This document shows positions 34,613 through 45,290 of a stretch of 64,000 nt of DNA, one piece after another; position 1 is the first letter of the stretch; each line of letters opens with the position of its first letter. The notes under the pieces are model-generated. The model worked only from the letters and a program-made list of their open reading frames with translations. It ran no database searches and had not been told where the DNA came from. Position numbers and translations under genes: made by a program. Source of the DNA: Rhabdophis nuchalis (lineage: Eukaryota; Chordata; Lepidosauria; Squamata; Natricidae); NCBI GenBank assembly GCA_039707465.1, contig CM077643.1, positions 68,681,105-68,745,104 of the forward strand, written 5' to 3'.

Positions 34613-36610
34613 AAATAGAGCTACATTTATCAAAATCTGTAATAAAATGTGACCTTCAGGGATGTTTGTTTGGGTCAGAATGTCACTTTTTAAAAAGAAT
34701 TTGGAAATTGATGCCTTTGGACTGCACTTCCAAGTTAGTTAGTTAATTGTATGTATATTACATTCTTATAGATCCACCATCCCAAAGGCTACCCATCAAC
34801 ATCTGCATTCTGGCACAAATAGCACAAATAAATTTTAAGATTCCTCAGGCTGCTCACCTCCATTATTCCAATTCATGTATATTTGGCCATTAAATATCAA
34901 ATTGACCTTAAGCAGGTAATCATTGAACAAAAATGATGTCCAAGAATCAGAAGAGAATAGATAAATAAAAACAATACTTCCATTAGTATCAGGCTGATTA
35001 CAGGTTGAAACCAATATCACAACATAGCATTAAAATCGAGACAAGTGGTTCCAGGTAAATCCCTTCGGAATCTAAAAAAAGATTGAGTTGTCTATAGCTA
35101 AGACTGAGGGAGGGAGCCCAGAACAAGCAAAGAAAGATTGATTCCTGGACTCCATAGGCTTACATAGCAACAACAGCCAGGCAATCAAGCAGTCCAAAAT
35201 CAGGCCATGACTCAGAAATATCTGAACAAAAAACATTCAGACTAATTTGCATCTCATAAATAAGTATTTAAAGACCTGTTTTTTGACAGACTAGCACAAT
35301 TCAAAACACACTAACGAGGTTTCCTCGAATGGTAATGAAACATTGGCAACCAAATTGCGAAGCTTGGAGCTGAAACCAACAGCCTAAGCAGTGAATAGCC
35401 TCTACCAGATACCTCAGCCAGCATCAGGTTTTATGAAGAAGAATCTAAACTTTTTTTGATGGTGTGGTTTCTGATGATGATGACGTGGTAAAAAAGAGAG
35501 ATTCATGCAAAGTGATCTGTGACTTCATTCTTCAGCATGTATATTTTAAAATAAATTGGTAGCTTATGGGAACATTAGGAAACATTATAATATGGTGTGA
35601 GGAGGTTAATGTATTTTGCTAAGTTCATGCCTGCTGAACTCATTTAACAGCTTGTGTATATGCGTATATATTAGTTGTTGTTTGTAAAAAATGGGGGAGT
35701 TTACAATTAGAAAACATTGAATGATGGAAGCAACAGTTTCCCCTCCCATTTCTAAAATCATTTCCTCTTACCATTGAAACTAATAGTTTTCACTAGAAAT
35801 TAATACACAGCTCCTAAACCTTCTCTATGCCATCTTTGAAAAGTGCAATTATTATGTAGATTTTACCTTGTGTTCAGTTGTCTTTGTCAATTCTGAATTA
35901 GAAAGTGCAGTGTGCTTAACAAAAGTGCATCGTCCACTGACAGAAAGGAAATTTAATTTCTATTGTTTCCTTTTTAATCCCTAATGCAAAATTGCACACA
36001 CCCCTCTCCATTCTTGAGCATATATATTTTTTCATCTATTCATCCTTCTGCAATGTATAAAGTTATGGCCTATCATGGTTATTTGAATGAAAATGACAAC
36101 ACTATAGAAATGAATGCTATCAAGAAGTAACAAATACACCATCCAATAAATGAACTAGCAGAACAAATATTCAAGCCAGTGCAGTAGGCACCCCTCAATT
36201 AATAGCAATCAAATTTTTAATGCAGACTTGTATTAAAAGGCACATCATTTCTTGAACTCCCAGTTGAAATGGCCTGGCCAGTAAATCAGGGAAAAATATT
36301 TATTTATTTATTGAATTATTTATTTATTGTAACTAAAGCAAACAGTTGCAATTTCTACATTATATTTTGCTGCTCTGAATTGGTGCCTGTGGTGCATGTT
36401 TCTTCACAGTCAAATGTCATGTTCTACCTGTTGATGGTCTTTTAATTCTATAAAAATGAAGTTAAACCATGCTGCAAAAGAAAGCATAGGTGTACCATAA
36501 TATTTTTTTCCCAGAGATTACTGCTCTAAGTATTTCCTAGATGCATTCTTTAAAAATAAATAAATAAAATAATGTAGAATATTTCCCTCTTAAGACATAA
36601 GCTAAAAGAT
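34613..36610. other. AT-rich DNA; Penelope-like candidate at 35260-35420
   Basis: No gene. A (TTTA)n tract lies near 36299-36330. The one repeat-like stretch is listed separately. Confidence 0.45.
35260..35420 (+). mobile_element. Candidate Penelope-like element 3' region
   Basis: Contains 'ggtaatgaaacattggcaac', then 'gaagcttggagctgaaacc'. The same spaced core, gGTAATGAAAC-T-TG-AA...AAGCT-GGAG, recurs at 47980-48040 and looks like the motif that ends a squamate repeat I associate with Penelope-like elements. The family assignment is from memory and weak. Confidence 0.35.
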
Positions 36611-36621
36611 AGACAAAAAAA

Positions 36622-36970
36622 GGGATGTGGTGACTCAGTGGCTAAGACACTGGGCTTGTCAATCAGAAGATCCACAGTTCAGCAGGTCGAATCTCTAGTG
36701 CCGTGTAACAGAGTGAGCTCCCATTACTTGTCCCAGCTTCTGCCAACCTAGCAGTTCGAAAGCATGGAAAAAATGCAAGTAGAAAAATAGGAACCACCTT
36801 TGATGGGAAGGTAACAGCTCTCCGTGCGCCCTCAGCGTTTAGTCATGCCAGACACATGATTACAGTGAAAGCTTTAGACAGCTCTGTCTCTTTGGCTTAG
36901 AAATGGAGATGAGCACTGCCCCTTGAGCTGGAAACAACTAGCATGAATGTGCGGGGGAACCTTTACCTTT
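36622..36970 (+). mobile_element. Sauria-type tRNA SINE, 349 bp, with target duplication
   Basis: The tRNA head starts 'gggatgtggtgactcagtgg' (A box), with B box 'caggtcgaatctctag'. The body has 'cccagcttctgccaacctag' and 'ggaaccacctttgatggg'. The end 'gagctggaaacaactagc' resembles the Bov-B LINE 3' end and is followed by 'cctttaccttt'. Flanked by 'agacaaaaaaa' at 36611-36621 and 36971-36981. Near full length and intact in layout. Mobilised by Bov-B LINE enzymes in squamates (family knowledge). Confidence 0.88.
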
Positions 36971-36994
36971 AGACAAAAAAAATAATGCTAAGAG

Positions 36995-37189
36995 CAATGG
37001 GTCTCAACCCTCCTAATGCCGCGACCCTTTAATTCAGTCCCTCATGTTGTGGTGACCCTCAACCATAAAATTATTTTATGTTTTCAGTATTTTTTTGAAA
37101 ATATGTGTTTTCCAATGTTCTTAGGTGACCCCTGTGAAAGGGTTGTTCGATCCGCAAAGGGCTCGTGACCCACAGGTTGAAAACCACTG
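36995..37189 (+). mobile_element. SPIN-type hAT element (non-autonomous copy)
   Basis: Starts 'caatgggtctcaaccctcc' and continues 'taatgccgcgacccttta', then 'gttgtggtgaccctcaacc'. It ends 'gtgacccacaggttgaaaac' plus 'cactg'. This terminal order is that of SPIN elements, known from many tetrapods, squamates included. Flanks 'gctaagag' (36987-36994) and 'gtttagag' (37190-37197) agree at 6 of 8 places. 195 bp, with the interior shortened; no transposase. It lies 13 bases from the Sauria SINE's right target copy. Confidence 0.88.
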
Positions 37190-37197
37190 GTTTAGAG

Positions 37198-37984
37198 CTT
37201 ATAGTGAGGAATAACCTCATCAGTTTGCCTTTCTCTAAGCGGCTGCTTGCTTCTTTATTAGCTACCATTTTATGAGAGGGACCATTTTATGTTCTCAAAA
37301 TTACAAATGAATTTATTACCTCTACCCTTCACATTTGAAAACTTTGTCCAGAAAGACTGCCTTAGTCTGCCTTGATCCCTTTCCCAGTCCTCTCTCTTTT
37401 CCTCAGACAATCTGAGGATAGATGATAAGAGGAAAAGCAAAAATGCCAGAGTTTTCTGTTCTTCCCCTTTACTATGGCTTCTTTTTCTTTCTGCAAAGCA
37501 TCTGCTAAGATCTCATTCATCACAGTGATAGCTGTGAATGAAGAGTTGTGTAATTCCCCAAGGTCCTGTCTGTTCTGGTAGTGTAACACCTAACCTCTTC
37601 TCTGCTAAAAGAATGTCTACATGTAGTTTTGTCAGCTTGTCAGCAAACACTGCTCTACTGATAGCATTTGTTCAACCCCTCCGGACAATGTCAACCTTCT
37701 GCAAATGTTTCACTTTGAAGAAACCAGGTACAGAGAGAGGTTGTTAAAAGTCGTTTTATATCCATATAGAGCATGGGTTTGTTGGGGGGGAATAATGAGA
37801 TATCTTTACAAAGTTCTTTATCAAATTTCCTATAGCCTGGTCCCTAGAGATTTGCAAGATATCAATTCTTCCATCTTCAGTCATTTTTTGAAGAGCAGTA
37901 GGGGATGCTTGTTCCTTTCTTCTCTACAAGTAATTCATGCAATTTCATTACCTCTACTTTCAGGGTCCTAAAACCATGCAGGGA
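37198..37984. other. Unassigned DNA, moderately GC
   Basis: Both strands hold frames of 60-90 codons around 37362-37971 but none shows a motif or splice-framed exon I can defend. Confidence 0.45.
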
Positions 37985-38193
37985 CATACCAGGAGTTGAA
38001 CTGACTGCTGGCTGCCTACAACTTGATAGTTTGAATTTCACCAGGCTCAAGGTTGACTCAGTTTTCCATCCTTCTGAGGTAGTAAAATGAGGACTTAGAT
38101 TGTTGGGGGCAATATGCTGACTCTGTAAACCACTTAGAGAGGGCTGTAAAGCACTGTGAAGCGATATATAAGCCTAAGTGCTATTGCTATAAT
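37985..38193 (+). mobile_element. tRNA-derived SINE with L2-like tail
   Basis: The head is degenerate, with 'ggagttgaactgactgctgg'. The body is clear: 'caaggttgactcagttttcc', 'gggggcaatatgctgactct', 'cttagagagggctgtaaagc', and the tail is 'gcgatatataagcctaagtg' with CTATTG repeats. Confidence 0.75.
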
Positions 38194-38324
38194 TGTATCA
38201 CAGGATTGAATAAAATAAGATATAACTAGATTGACATAGAAGAAGCTATATTCCTTTGTATCCCCTTGTTTTCTTTTTACAGTATCTCTCTCTGCCCTAG
38301 TGTTATTACCCTCTATTATCATTA

Positions 38325-39678
38325 TTTATCTCCTGGTCCTATTAGACCTCTCGGCGGCTTTCGATACCATCGACCATGGTATCCTATTGCATCGGCTGGG
38401 GGGGTTGGGGGTGGAAGGCACCGTTTTACGGTGGTTCTCCTCCTACCTCTCTGGCCGATCGCAATTTGTGTTGGCAGGAGAGCAGAGGTCGACCTCGAGA
38501 CCCCTCACATGTGGGGTGCCTCAGGGGTCGGTCCTCTCGCCTCTCCTGTTTAACACATACATGAAGCCGCTGGGTGAGATCATCCGTGGTTTTGGGGTAG
38601 AGTACCATCTTTACGCTGATGACACTCAGCTGTATATATCTACCCCAAACCACCCCAACGATGCCGTAGCGGTGATGTGCCAGTGCCTGGAAGCCGTGCG
38701 GATCTGGATGGGAAGTAACGGACTCAGGCTCAACCCGACCAAGACCGAGTGGCTGTGGTTTCCGGCTGCCCGATTCAACCAGCTCACTCCATCGCTGGCC
38801 ATAGGGGGCGAACATCTTGCCCCTGTGGATGGGGCGAGCAATCTGGGTGTCCTCCTGGATGCCCGGCTGTCCATGGAAGATCAAGTGACAGCCGTGGCCA
38901 GGAGGGCGTTTTACCAGGTTCGCCTGGTTCGCCAATTGCGCCCCCTATTGGATCGGGACACCCTTCGCACAGTCACTCATGCGCTCGTGACATCCCGACT
39001 AGACTATTGTAACTCTCTCTACATGGGGCTCCCCTTGAGGTGCACCCGGAGACTTCAGCTAGTCCAGAACGCAGCCGCGCGAGCAATTATGGAAACCACC
39101 AGGTTTACCCATGTAACACCGCTCTTGCGCGAGCTGCACTGGCTGCCTGTCGTCTTCCGGGTGCGCTTCAAGGTGTTAATTATCATCTTTAAAGCGCTCC
39201 ATGGCTCGGGACCTAGCTACCTGCAGGATCGGATCCTGCCTCATACATCCTCACGGCCGATTCGCTCCCACAGAGAGGGACTTCTCCGGGTGCCGTCCAC
39301 TAGACTGTGTCAGCGGGCGACGCCCAGGGGAAGGGCTCTCTCGGTGGTGGGCCCGGCCCTCTGGAACGACCTTCCCCCCGATATTAGAACGACTACGGAC
39401 CTTCGCTCCTTCCGTCTGAAATTAAAAACACACTTTTTCCGCTTGGCCGGCCTAGGCTAGTCTCTCTTTCTATGGGGTTTTAAACTTATTCATAGCTGCT
39501 GGGTATTTTAGTTTAACGGGTTTTAGCACAGGAATAGATTTAATTTGTTTTTATATTATGTATTTATATTTGTATATTTATTGTTTTTACTTTCCCTGTG
39601 CACCGCCCCGAGTCCCCGTGGGGAGAGGGAGCAGTTCTACAAATTAAATTTGAATTTGAATTTGAATTTGAATTTATC
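38325..39678 (+). mobile_element. 5'-truncated L2 LINE with intact remaining frame
   Basis: Longest L2 copy here: RT domain from motif A to the C-terminus, then a 3' UTR with 'caccgccccgagtccccgtg' and a tail that has become (TTTGAA)4. Truncated at its 5' end, so no endonuclease or promoter. A second copy of the same subfamily starts 110 bases further on in inverted orientation (39790-40395). Confidence 0.92.
38336..39460 (+). CDS. L2 reverse transcriptase ORF, 5'-partial but uninterrupted
   Basis: About 374 codons from [17 protein letters not shown] (RT motif A) through [20 protein letters not shown] (motif B), the catalytic [11 protein letters not shown] (motif C) and [14 protein letters not shown] (motif D). 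[20 protein letters not shown] and the C-terminal block [14 protein letters not shown] follow, ending at [11 protein letters not shown] and a stop. No frameshift or stop. The first ~12 codons of the open frame (from 38300) are flank, not L2. The product would copy L2 RNA at a nicked target, but without the endonuclease part and a promoter this copy is not expected to be autonomous. The GC-rich coding sequence stands out from its AT-rich flanks. Confidence 0.85.
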   Translation, partial: VLLDLSAAFDTIDHGILLHRLGGLGVEGTVLRWFSSYLSGRSQFVLAGEQRSTSRPLTCGVPQGSVLSPLLFNTYMKPLGEIIRGFGVEYHLYADDTQLYISTPNHPNDAVAVMCQCLEAVRIWMGSNGLRLNPTKTEWLWFPAARFNQLTPSLAIGGEHLAPVDGASNLGVLLDARLSMEDQVTAVARRAFYQVRLVRQLRPLLDRDTLRTVTHALVTSRLDYCNSLYMGLPLRCTRRLQLVQNAAARAIMETTRFTHVTPLLRELHWLPVVFRVRFKVLIIIFKALHGSGPSYLQDRILPHTSSRPIRSHREGLLRVPSTRLCQRATPRGRALSVVGPALWNDLPPDIRTTTDLRSFRLKLKTHFFRLAGLG

Positions 39679-39789
39679 TCAGGGGAATAATATTTGTTAT
39701 TATTATTATTATGATATTTAGAGCAGATTTGGCAGTTATATCTACCTATTGAGTCCTTCCTAAAGACCTGGGGTAGGCGGAGGTTAATA

Positions 39790-40395
39790 ATAATAATAAA
39801 TTTTATTTCTAACCCGCTCTCTCTCCCCAAAGGGACTCGAGGTGGGGCACAGGCAAATTAAGAACAGTAACATAAAGCAAAGTACAAAATTAAAATCACA
39901 TTAAATCATCTCCTGCGCTAAAACAACTATAAAAATACAACTATCCTAAAAACCCCTTAAACTAAAAACCCCATAGAAGAGAGACTACCCTAGGCCGGCC
40001 AAGCAGAAAAGATGCGTTTTTAATTTTAGACGGAAGGAGCGGAAGTCCATGGTCATTCTAATGTCGGGGGGAAGGTCGTTCCAGACGGCTGGGCCCGCCA
40101 CAGAGAGAGCTCTTCCCCTGGGTGTCGCCCGCTGACAAAGTCTAGTGGACGGCACCCGGAGAAGCCCCTCTCTGTGGGAGCGAATCGGCCGTGAGGATGT
40201 GTGAGGCAGGATCCGATCCCGCAGATAGCTAGGTCCCGAGCCATGGAGCGCTTTAAAGATGATGACTAATACCTTGAAGCGCACCCGGAAGACGACAGGC
40301 AGCCAGTGCAGCTCGCGCAAGAGTGGTGTTATGTGGGTAAACCTAGAGGTTCCCATAATTGCTCGCGCGGCTGCATTCTGGACCATCTGAAGTTG
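39790..40395 (-). mobile_element. 5'-truncated L2 LINE, inverted relative to its neighbour
   Basis: Minus strand: [86 protein letters not shown], then the UTR and tail ('aacccgctctctctcc', TAATAATAA at 39790). The frame is open over the L2 part. About 90% identical at protein level to the end of the 38325-39678 copy over ~130 residues (my count: 12 differences). Confidence 0.9.
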
Positions 40396-40554
40396 TTTGA
40401 TGGTATTAAAGATATGGCCATAGGCTTTTCCAAGCAAAGTTACATTTTGTAATTGACTGGTGGGGATTTTGTCAATGCCAATGGTGTTCAAACATTTTTC
40501 TATTATTATATTTTTTTCATATTTCTATGCCCCTGCAGTCTAATGGCTCTTGGT

Positions 40555-40785
40555 TTTCATAGATTATAAAAACCAAGTAAATCATTCATAATATAATGGT
40601 ATTAAAACCAATAAAACAACACCACACAAACAGAAAAGTAGATACAATAAAAGTACAAAATAAAGGTGGCATGATAAATCAGGCGAAGGTTGTCCAGAAA
40701 AACTATTCTATAAAATGTCAACAAGGAGTGGTCTTGTTTAATCTCAACCAGAACACTGTTCCATAGAACCAGTGCAGTTATATAA
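40555..40785 (-). mobile_element. Possible old L2 3' fragment
   Basis: The minus-strand 'actggttctatggaacagtg' block resembles the L2 WNSLP region, and AAAACC/AATAAAACA runs occupy the tail side. Weak. Confidence 0.35.
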
Positions 40786-41924
40786 ATGTATTTAATTGTT
40801 TTCTAAATCAAAATGAAATATGGAAGTACAAGTTATTTTTCTTTGAGTAAACAAACCTACTGTGTTGATAATACATTGAAACAACTGGCTTCCAAAAACA
40901 GAATGCTTGTATGTTGTGAAGAACCTGTCTTTTATGACATGTTTACTGCAAAAGTTATGTTTCAAATTTCCTTAGTCATGTTTATCACGAGACAACATTT
41001 TTTGTAATCTAAGAGGAACTCTTGCCAGTATAGATTAGTGTACAATAGTGTATTTTCATGGACAAGCAGAACTACTGTCTGAAAAATAAATACATGTGGA
41101 AGGAACATTGGACTCCATCTTGCCAAATCCACAGCATGATGTGATGTGCCTGTTTACTTAGTGGCAAATCCCATGCTTTCAGTAGGATTTACCTTCAAGT
41201 ATGCATGCATTAGGTTACAGCCTTAGACTGTAACTGAATACTCACTTAGCAAGGAGTAAATCTCATTGAAGTCAATAAGGCTTGTTTCTGATTGGGTAAA
41301 AGTGTGTTGAATATTTCAAGGTAATCACTCTGAAATTCCAGTGGTTTAGTGGCCTAAACAGATGCTGAAATCTGTTCACTTGAAATCATGGGAACCAAAG
41401 GTGCTTAAGTCATGGATTATTTATTATGAAAACAATATGTGTATATGAGGTTAGAAATTCCCCATTCGTGCCAATGAATAGCTATTATGTCTTTAAATAG
41501 AAAATAGAGACACATAGTTTCATATTTAGTCCTTATCACAAAGTGATAAATAATGTACTATGACAGTTTTGCTTTTTAATAAAGCAAGATTCTGGTAGTA
41601 GTTGAAAAATGCATTTTACTACTTTTAGCTAAGTCTCTAAATGCGACCTATATTGCTGAAATTAGACCTTGCCAAGGTCATTCAGGCTCTCCTTGTTTCA
41701 ATAACATGATCAACTGGGAGCTGCTATTAAAAAGGGATTAAGAGTTATGTTGCAATACTGAAGGGACCCAAGTATTTTATTTATATCACATTTAAATTAT
41801 TTAATCTGACTGTTGAAAGGGCTGATGGTTAGGGATATGGTTATTTAAAGGCTACTCTCTTATATATCCAAATGCTCCATTCAATTTCATGATATCCTCA
41901 CTGTTAGAGGAAGATAGGTACTGT
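40786..41924. other. AT-rich DNA; unclassified amniote-type repeat at 41155-41300
   Basis: At 41155-41300 two blocks of the form 'aaatcccatgctttcagtag...gatttaccttcaagtatgc' and 'ggagtaaatctcattgaagt' recur in an order I know from many reptile and bird loci. I cannot name the family. Nothing else supported. Confidence 0.4.
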
Positions 41925-42215
41925 AGTTAAATTGAGGGTAAGAGAGAACATAGCTAATTTAAATGAATTTAAATCTCAAGGATCAGATGGATCACATCCT
42001 AAGGTAATAAAGGAAATAGTAGAGGTGGCTGCAGAACCATATTTGGAGGAAAGCAGATGCCACCCCATGTTGAAATTAGAGAATAGGTCTCTTAGCAAAC
42101 TATAGACAATTCAACTTTACACCTGTACTGGCAAGGTGCTTGAATAGATTATCAAGTTTATATGCCTGCTACAGTTGACAAGAACCAACAACATTTGTCA
42201 TAAATGAATCATAAC
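41925..42215 (+). pseudogene. Old CR1 LINE, start of reverse transcriptase (left part)
   Basis: 'Aatttaaatctcaaggatca' and 'gatggatcacatcctaaggt', then 'ataaaggaaatagtagaggt' spell the CR1 block FKS-GSDG-HPKV-KE--E. The sequence 'gcaaggtgcttgaatagatt' fits the next RT part. Several stops. It is interrupted at 42216 by a younger CR1 and continues at 42956. Confidence 0.65.
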
Positions 42216-42955
42216 AAAGCACCTGAGGGTAGGACAAGAAGCAATGGGTGGAAACTGCCTTATTTTTCAGAGCACAAGATGCACATTTTTCCCTCAAAAA
42301 AGAGGGGGGAAATCTGTGTGCATCTTATACACTGCATTTGCAAAGGAGGAAAACTCTGCCCTTTTGCAAAAATGGCAGTGCAGAGTCTTTAGGAGGCTTC
42401 CAGAGTGCTCCTGGGGCCTAGGAAGGGCAAAAATGAGTGAAAAACAGATCGTTTCTTGCTCATTTTTGCCTCCCCTGCCAGGAGCACTCTATAAGCCTCT
42501 AAAGACTATGCATGCCCCCTCTTCTTCTTTTTTTACAAGAAATTGACCTGTTTTTGTGAAAAACAGGCCTTTTTTGCTCATTTGGAGGGGGACAGCCCCC
42601 AAGAGCACTCTACAAGCCCCCCCCCCCCCCCCATTTTTTTGATAAAAAAAACAGGCTCATTTTTGGGCGGTCTGCAGAGTGCAAAAGCTTTTTTTTTAAA
42701 AAAATCCTCTTCGAAATCTTGGTGTGTCTTATACTTCAAAAAATGTGGTAATTAAGGAGAGAAGAAACTTTGGAAAATTTCCTGACAGAACAATTAATCA
42801 ATGGAACAACTTGCCTCCAGAACACTGAATGTTTTTAAGAAAATGTTGGATAGCCATTTATCTGAAGTGGTGTAGGGTTTCCTGTCTAAGCAGGGGGTTG
42901 GACTAGAAGATCTGCAAGGTCCCTTCCAACTCTATTATTCTATTCTATTCTATAC
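42216..42955 (+). mobile_element. Younger CR1 LINE 3' end, inserted in an older CR1
   Basis: Starts 'caaagcacctgagggtagga' (KAPEGR), breaks at 'gtggaaact' for the Mariner-type element, resumes 'aattaaggagagaagaaact' and runs to 'ttggactagaagatctgcaa', with tail 'ctattattctattctattct'. The tail is at the junction with the older CR1, as expected for a whole 3'-complete insertion. Confidence 0.82.
42258..42748. mobile_element. Tc1/Mariner-type MITE inside CR1 (TA target)
   Basis: 491 bp. The left terminus 'ccttatttttcagagcacaa' and right terminus 'cttatacttcaaaaaatgtgg' are inverted repeats of about 28 bases with several mismatches. The CR1 reading on either side joins at one 'TA' (left copy now 'tg', right 'ta'), so the target was TA. 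The interior has repeated 'aggagcactc/agagtgctc' blocks and a C17-type run near 42617. No transposase frame. Confidence 0.72.
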
Positions 42956-43635
42956 CTAACTATGATTTATTTTACTACCTTAATAGATCTGGGAATGCGG
43001 TAGACAAATAGTAATCAGACTTCAGCAAAGGCTTCATCAGATTATTTCATGATAATCTCCGTAATAATATGATAAATTATGAGCTAGGTGATATCACTAC
43101 TAGGTAGTTCATAAATGGCTGGATGTCCACATCCATAGAGTTCTCATTAATGGCTCCACTCTAGTGCCAAGTAAAGTGACACAGAGCTTACTGATGACTT
43201 TAGATGAGAGAGTTAATAGGACAGTTCTCAATGTTCTATATCTCATAAAATTGGAGTAGGATTGCTAATAATAAGAGAAAAATAAGAGCTAGATATGACT
43301 GAAATAAAGCATTTGAAACTTAAGAGGGAGAGAAATGTAAAGTTCTGTATCTGAAGAAGAAAAATAAAAGAACCAAGTATAAGATCAGAAAGACCAGGCC
43401 TGGCAGTGGTAGATATGAAATAAATCCAGATGTTTTAAATCTGGTTGTTAAATACGACCTGGCAGTGTGGTGCAGGTGTAAATGCTATCATTTGATGTAA
43501 ATGGTGCATCCACAGGGACATGGACTCTATATTACAAAATGTAATTGTTCCTTCTACTCTGCTGTGCTAAGACCCCACTTGGAATACCATGTCTGTGACC
43601 AGTTCTGGGCATTACAGTTCAGACCAGAAATTCAG
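42956..43635 (+). pseudogene. Old CR1 LINE, reverse transcriptase (right part)
   Basis: Continues the copy begun at 41925: 'acttcagcaaaggcttcatc' matches the LDFSKAFD motif A, and 'gatgagagagttaataggac' with 'agttctcaatgttctat' matches the NDLDE-VNRTVLKFADDT region with the catalytic box destroyed. At 43571-43620, 'agaccccacttggaatacca' (RPHLEY) is followed by 'accagttctgggc'. Orientation and order fit one ancient CR1. Confidence 0.65.
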
Positions 43636-44504
43636 GTTTCTTCCTTTAAATATGTGTGATTTGGTTTCACTAAAGCAAATTGGAAGCTTGGAAGCTGCAA
43701 GACAAAATGCTGACCTTGTTTTTCATTTACAACAATAAGCTATTGGGTTTGGGTTTTGTTTAGTTTCCTTTTTCTACTGTAGTTGTGATATTTTATATTT
43801 TATTTTATATTTTCCTGTTGACATATCTTGAATAGCCTAAAATAGCATGATAAAAATGAATTATAATAAACAGTGATTCCTATATCAGTCCTACAGTTAT
43901 TATTAAGGGGCAAAATTGTGGCTATAGAGTAACTCGTTAATTGGAATTGTGACTGCCTGCCAATAAAAATAGCAAGGGTAAATGGCTCGTGATACCAATT
44001 TCTTGGGTAACTAGAGGAACTGGCCAGAATAAGCTCATCAATTTGATGTGAAATCAATGTGTATGTGTGAGGTTGTGGATTTTACTAATAGACATTATTC
44101 ATGCTATCAGAATTCTAATTGTAGTTGTAGTCCCCCAGTAATTGCTTACTGCAAGAATTTTATATCATTGCATGATTTTGGACAGAAAGAGAGAAAAAAT
44201 TGACATATTTAAAATATCACAGGAATGATTGTTTTATATTCTTTTACTTGCTTCTTTTCATGCTTTTAAAGTTTCATGTCAATCCATAATATTTGTCGAG
44301 GATTGAAAAGCAGCATAAGATTTAGTTAAACAATAGACTGCCTAGTTGTAGATAATGTGAGCCACACATGAAGTCACCATTCCTTTCTTGAGAGGTTTGG
44401 TTTCGTAAAAGTCAAGGGTGTGAGAATATCCACCAATTATTAATCAATTTGTGAGTCTTTACCTTCCTAATGTTGTCCTGCTACATTGATGATATACAGA
44501 AAAC
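43636..44504. other. AT-rich DNA, nothing recognised
   Basis: No gene or named repeat. Confidence 0.5.
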
Positions 44505-45290
44505 AACAACAACAACAACAATCCTCAAGAAAGAAATGGAAGGTTTAATGCTGGCTGCTCTAGAAGAAGCACTACAAATTAATGCCATGAAAGCAAAGAT
44601 AGAAAAACCCACTGCCGACTTTGCAACGACAAAGTTGGAACTGTTCCACATTTAATATGTGAGTGCAGCAAAATCACGCAAACTCATTACAATGCTAGAC
44701 ATGATCAAGTTTCTAAATGAGTCCACTGGTCATTCTGTAAAAAATACGTCTTACCTGTATCCTAAAAGTCATGGAAGCACAAAGTGGAAACAGTCACCAA
44801 AAATGGTATGATGAAGATATTGTGGGACTTTCGAATACAGACAGATCATCCTTTGGAACACAATATGTCAGATATCATTTTTGTTGAGTGCTGAAGCATA
44901 TAGTTTATTGATATCATGATACCAGGAGATGCCAGAGTTGAAGAAAAAGAACTGGAAAAAAACCATAAAATACCATGACCTGGCCATTGAAACTACACAA
45001 TTTGGATGAAACATACCCATTGTCATTGGGGCACTTGGTACCATGTCCAAGAATTTTATAAGATACCTCAACAAATTGCAGCTTCTTGCAATAACACCAG
45101 CAGAACTGCAAAGGACTGCACAACTCAAAACAACATACATTTTAAGAAGATGCTTGGTTGATACCTAGGAGGCTGGCAGCAATACGTATCAACCATGAGT
45201 GCCAGTCAATAATATTTGTGATACATCTTCAAATGTTCAGTTGACTGAATTTCATGTTTAATGAATAAAAGTTAAGAATAATAACAACAA
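44505..45290 (+). pseudogene. R4-type LINE, C-terminal endonuclease region, decayed
   Basis: In shifting frames: KKEMEGLMLAALEEALQI, FHILCECSKI, KHKVETVTKNGMMKILWDF, RIQTDHPLEHNMSDIIFVE, then, after stops, IDIMIPGDARVEEKELEK. These are a cysteine/histidine knuckle followed by a restriction-like endonuclease (PD-D/E-x-K type), the mark of the R2/R4 group. R4 is one of the LINE clades known in lizards. It ends near (ATAACAACAACAA) at 45278. An (AAC)6 tract precedes it. Confidence 0.68.

Noticed and set aside
36622..36700. tRNA gene signal (A and B boxes)
   Set aside because: The boxes belong to the head of a Sauria-type SINE with body, tail and target duplication; the same holds for the other SINE heads.
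37362..37971. Overlapping frames on both strands, possible exon or processed pseudogene
   Set aside because: I could read no known protein in any frame; left as unassigned.
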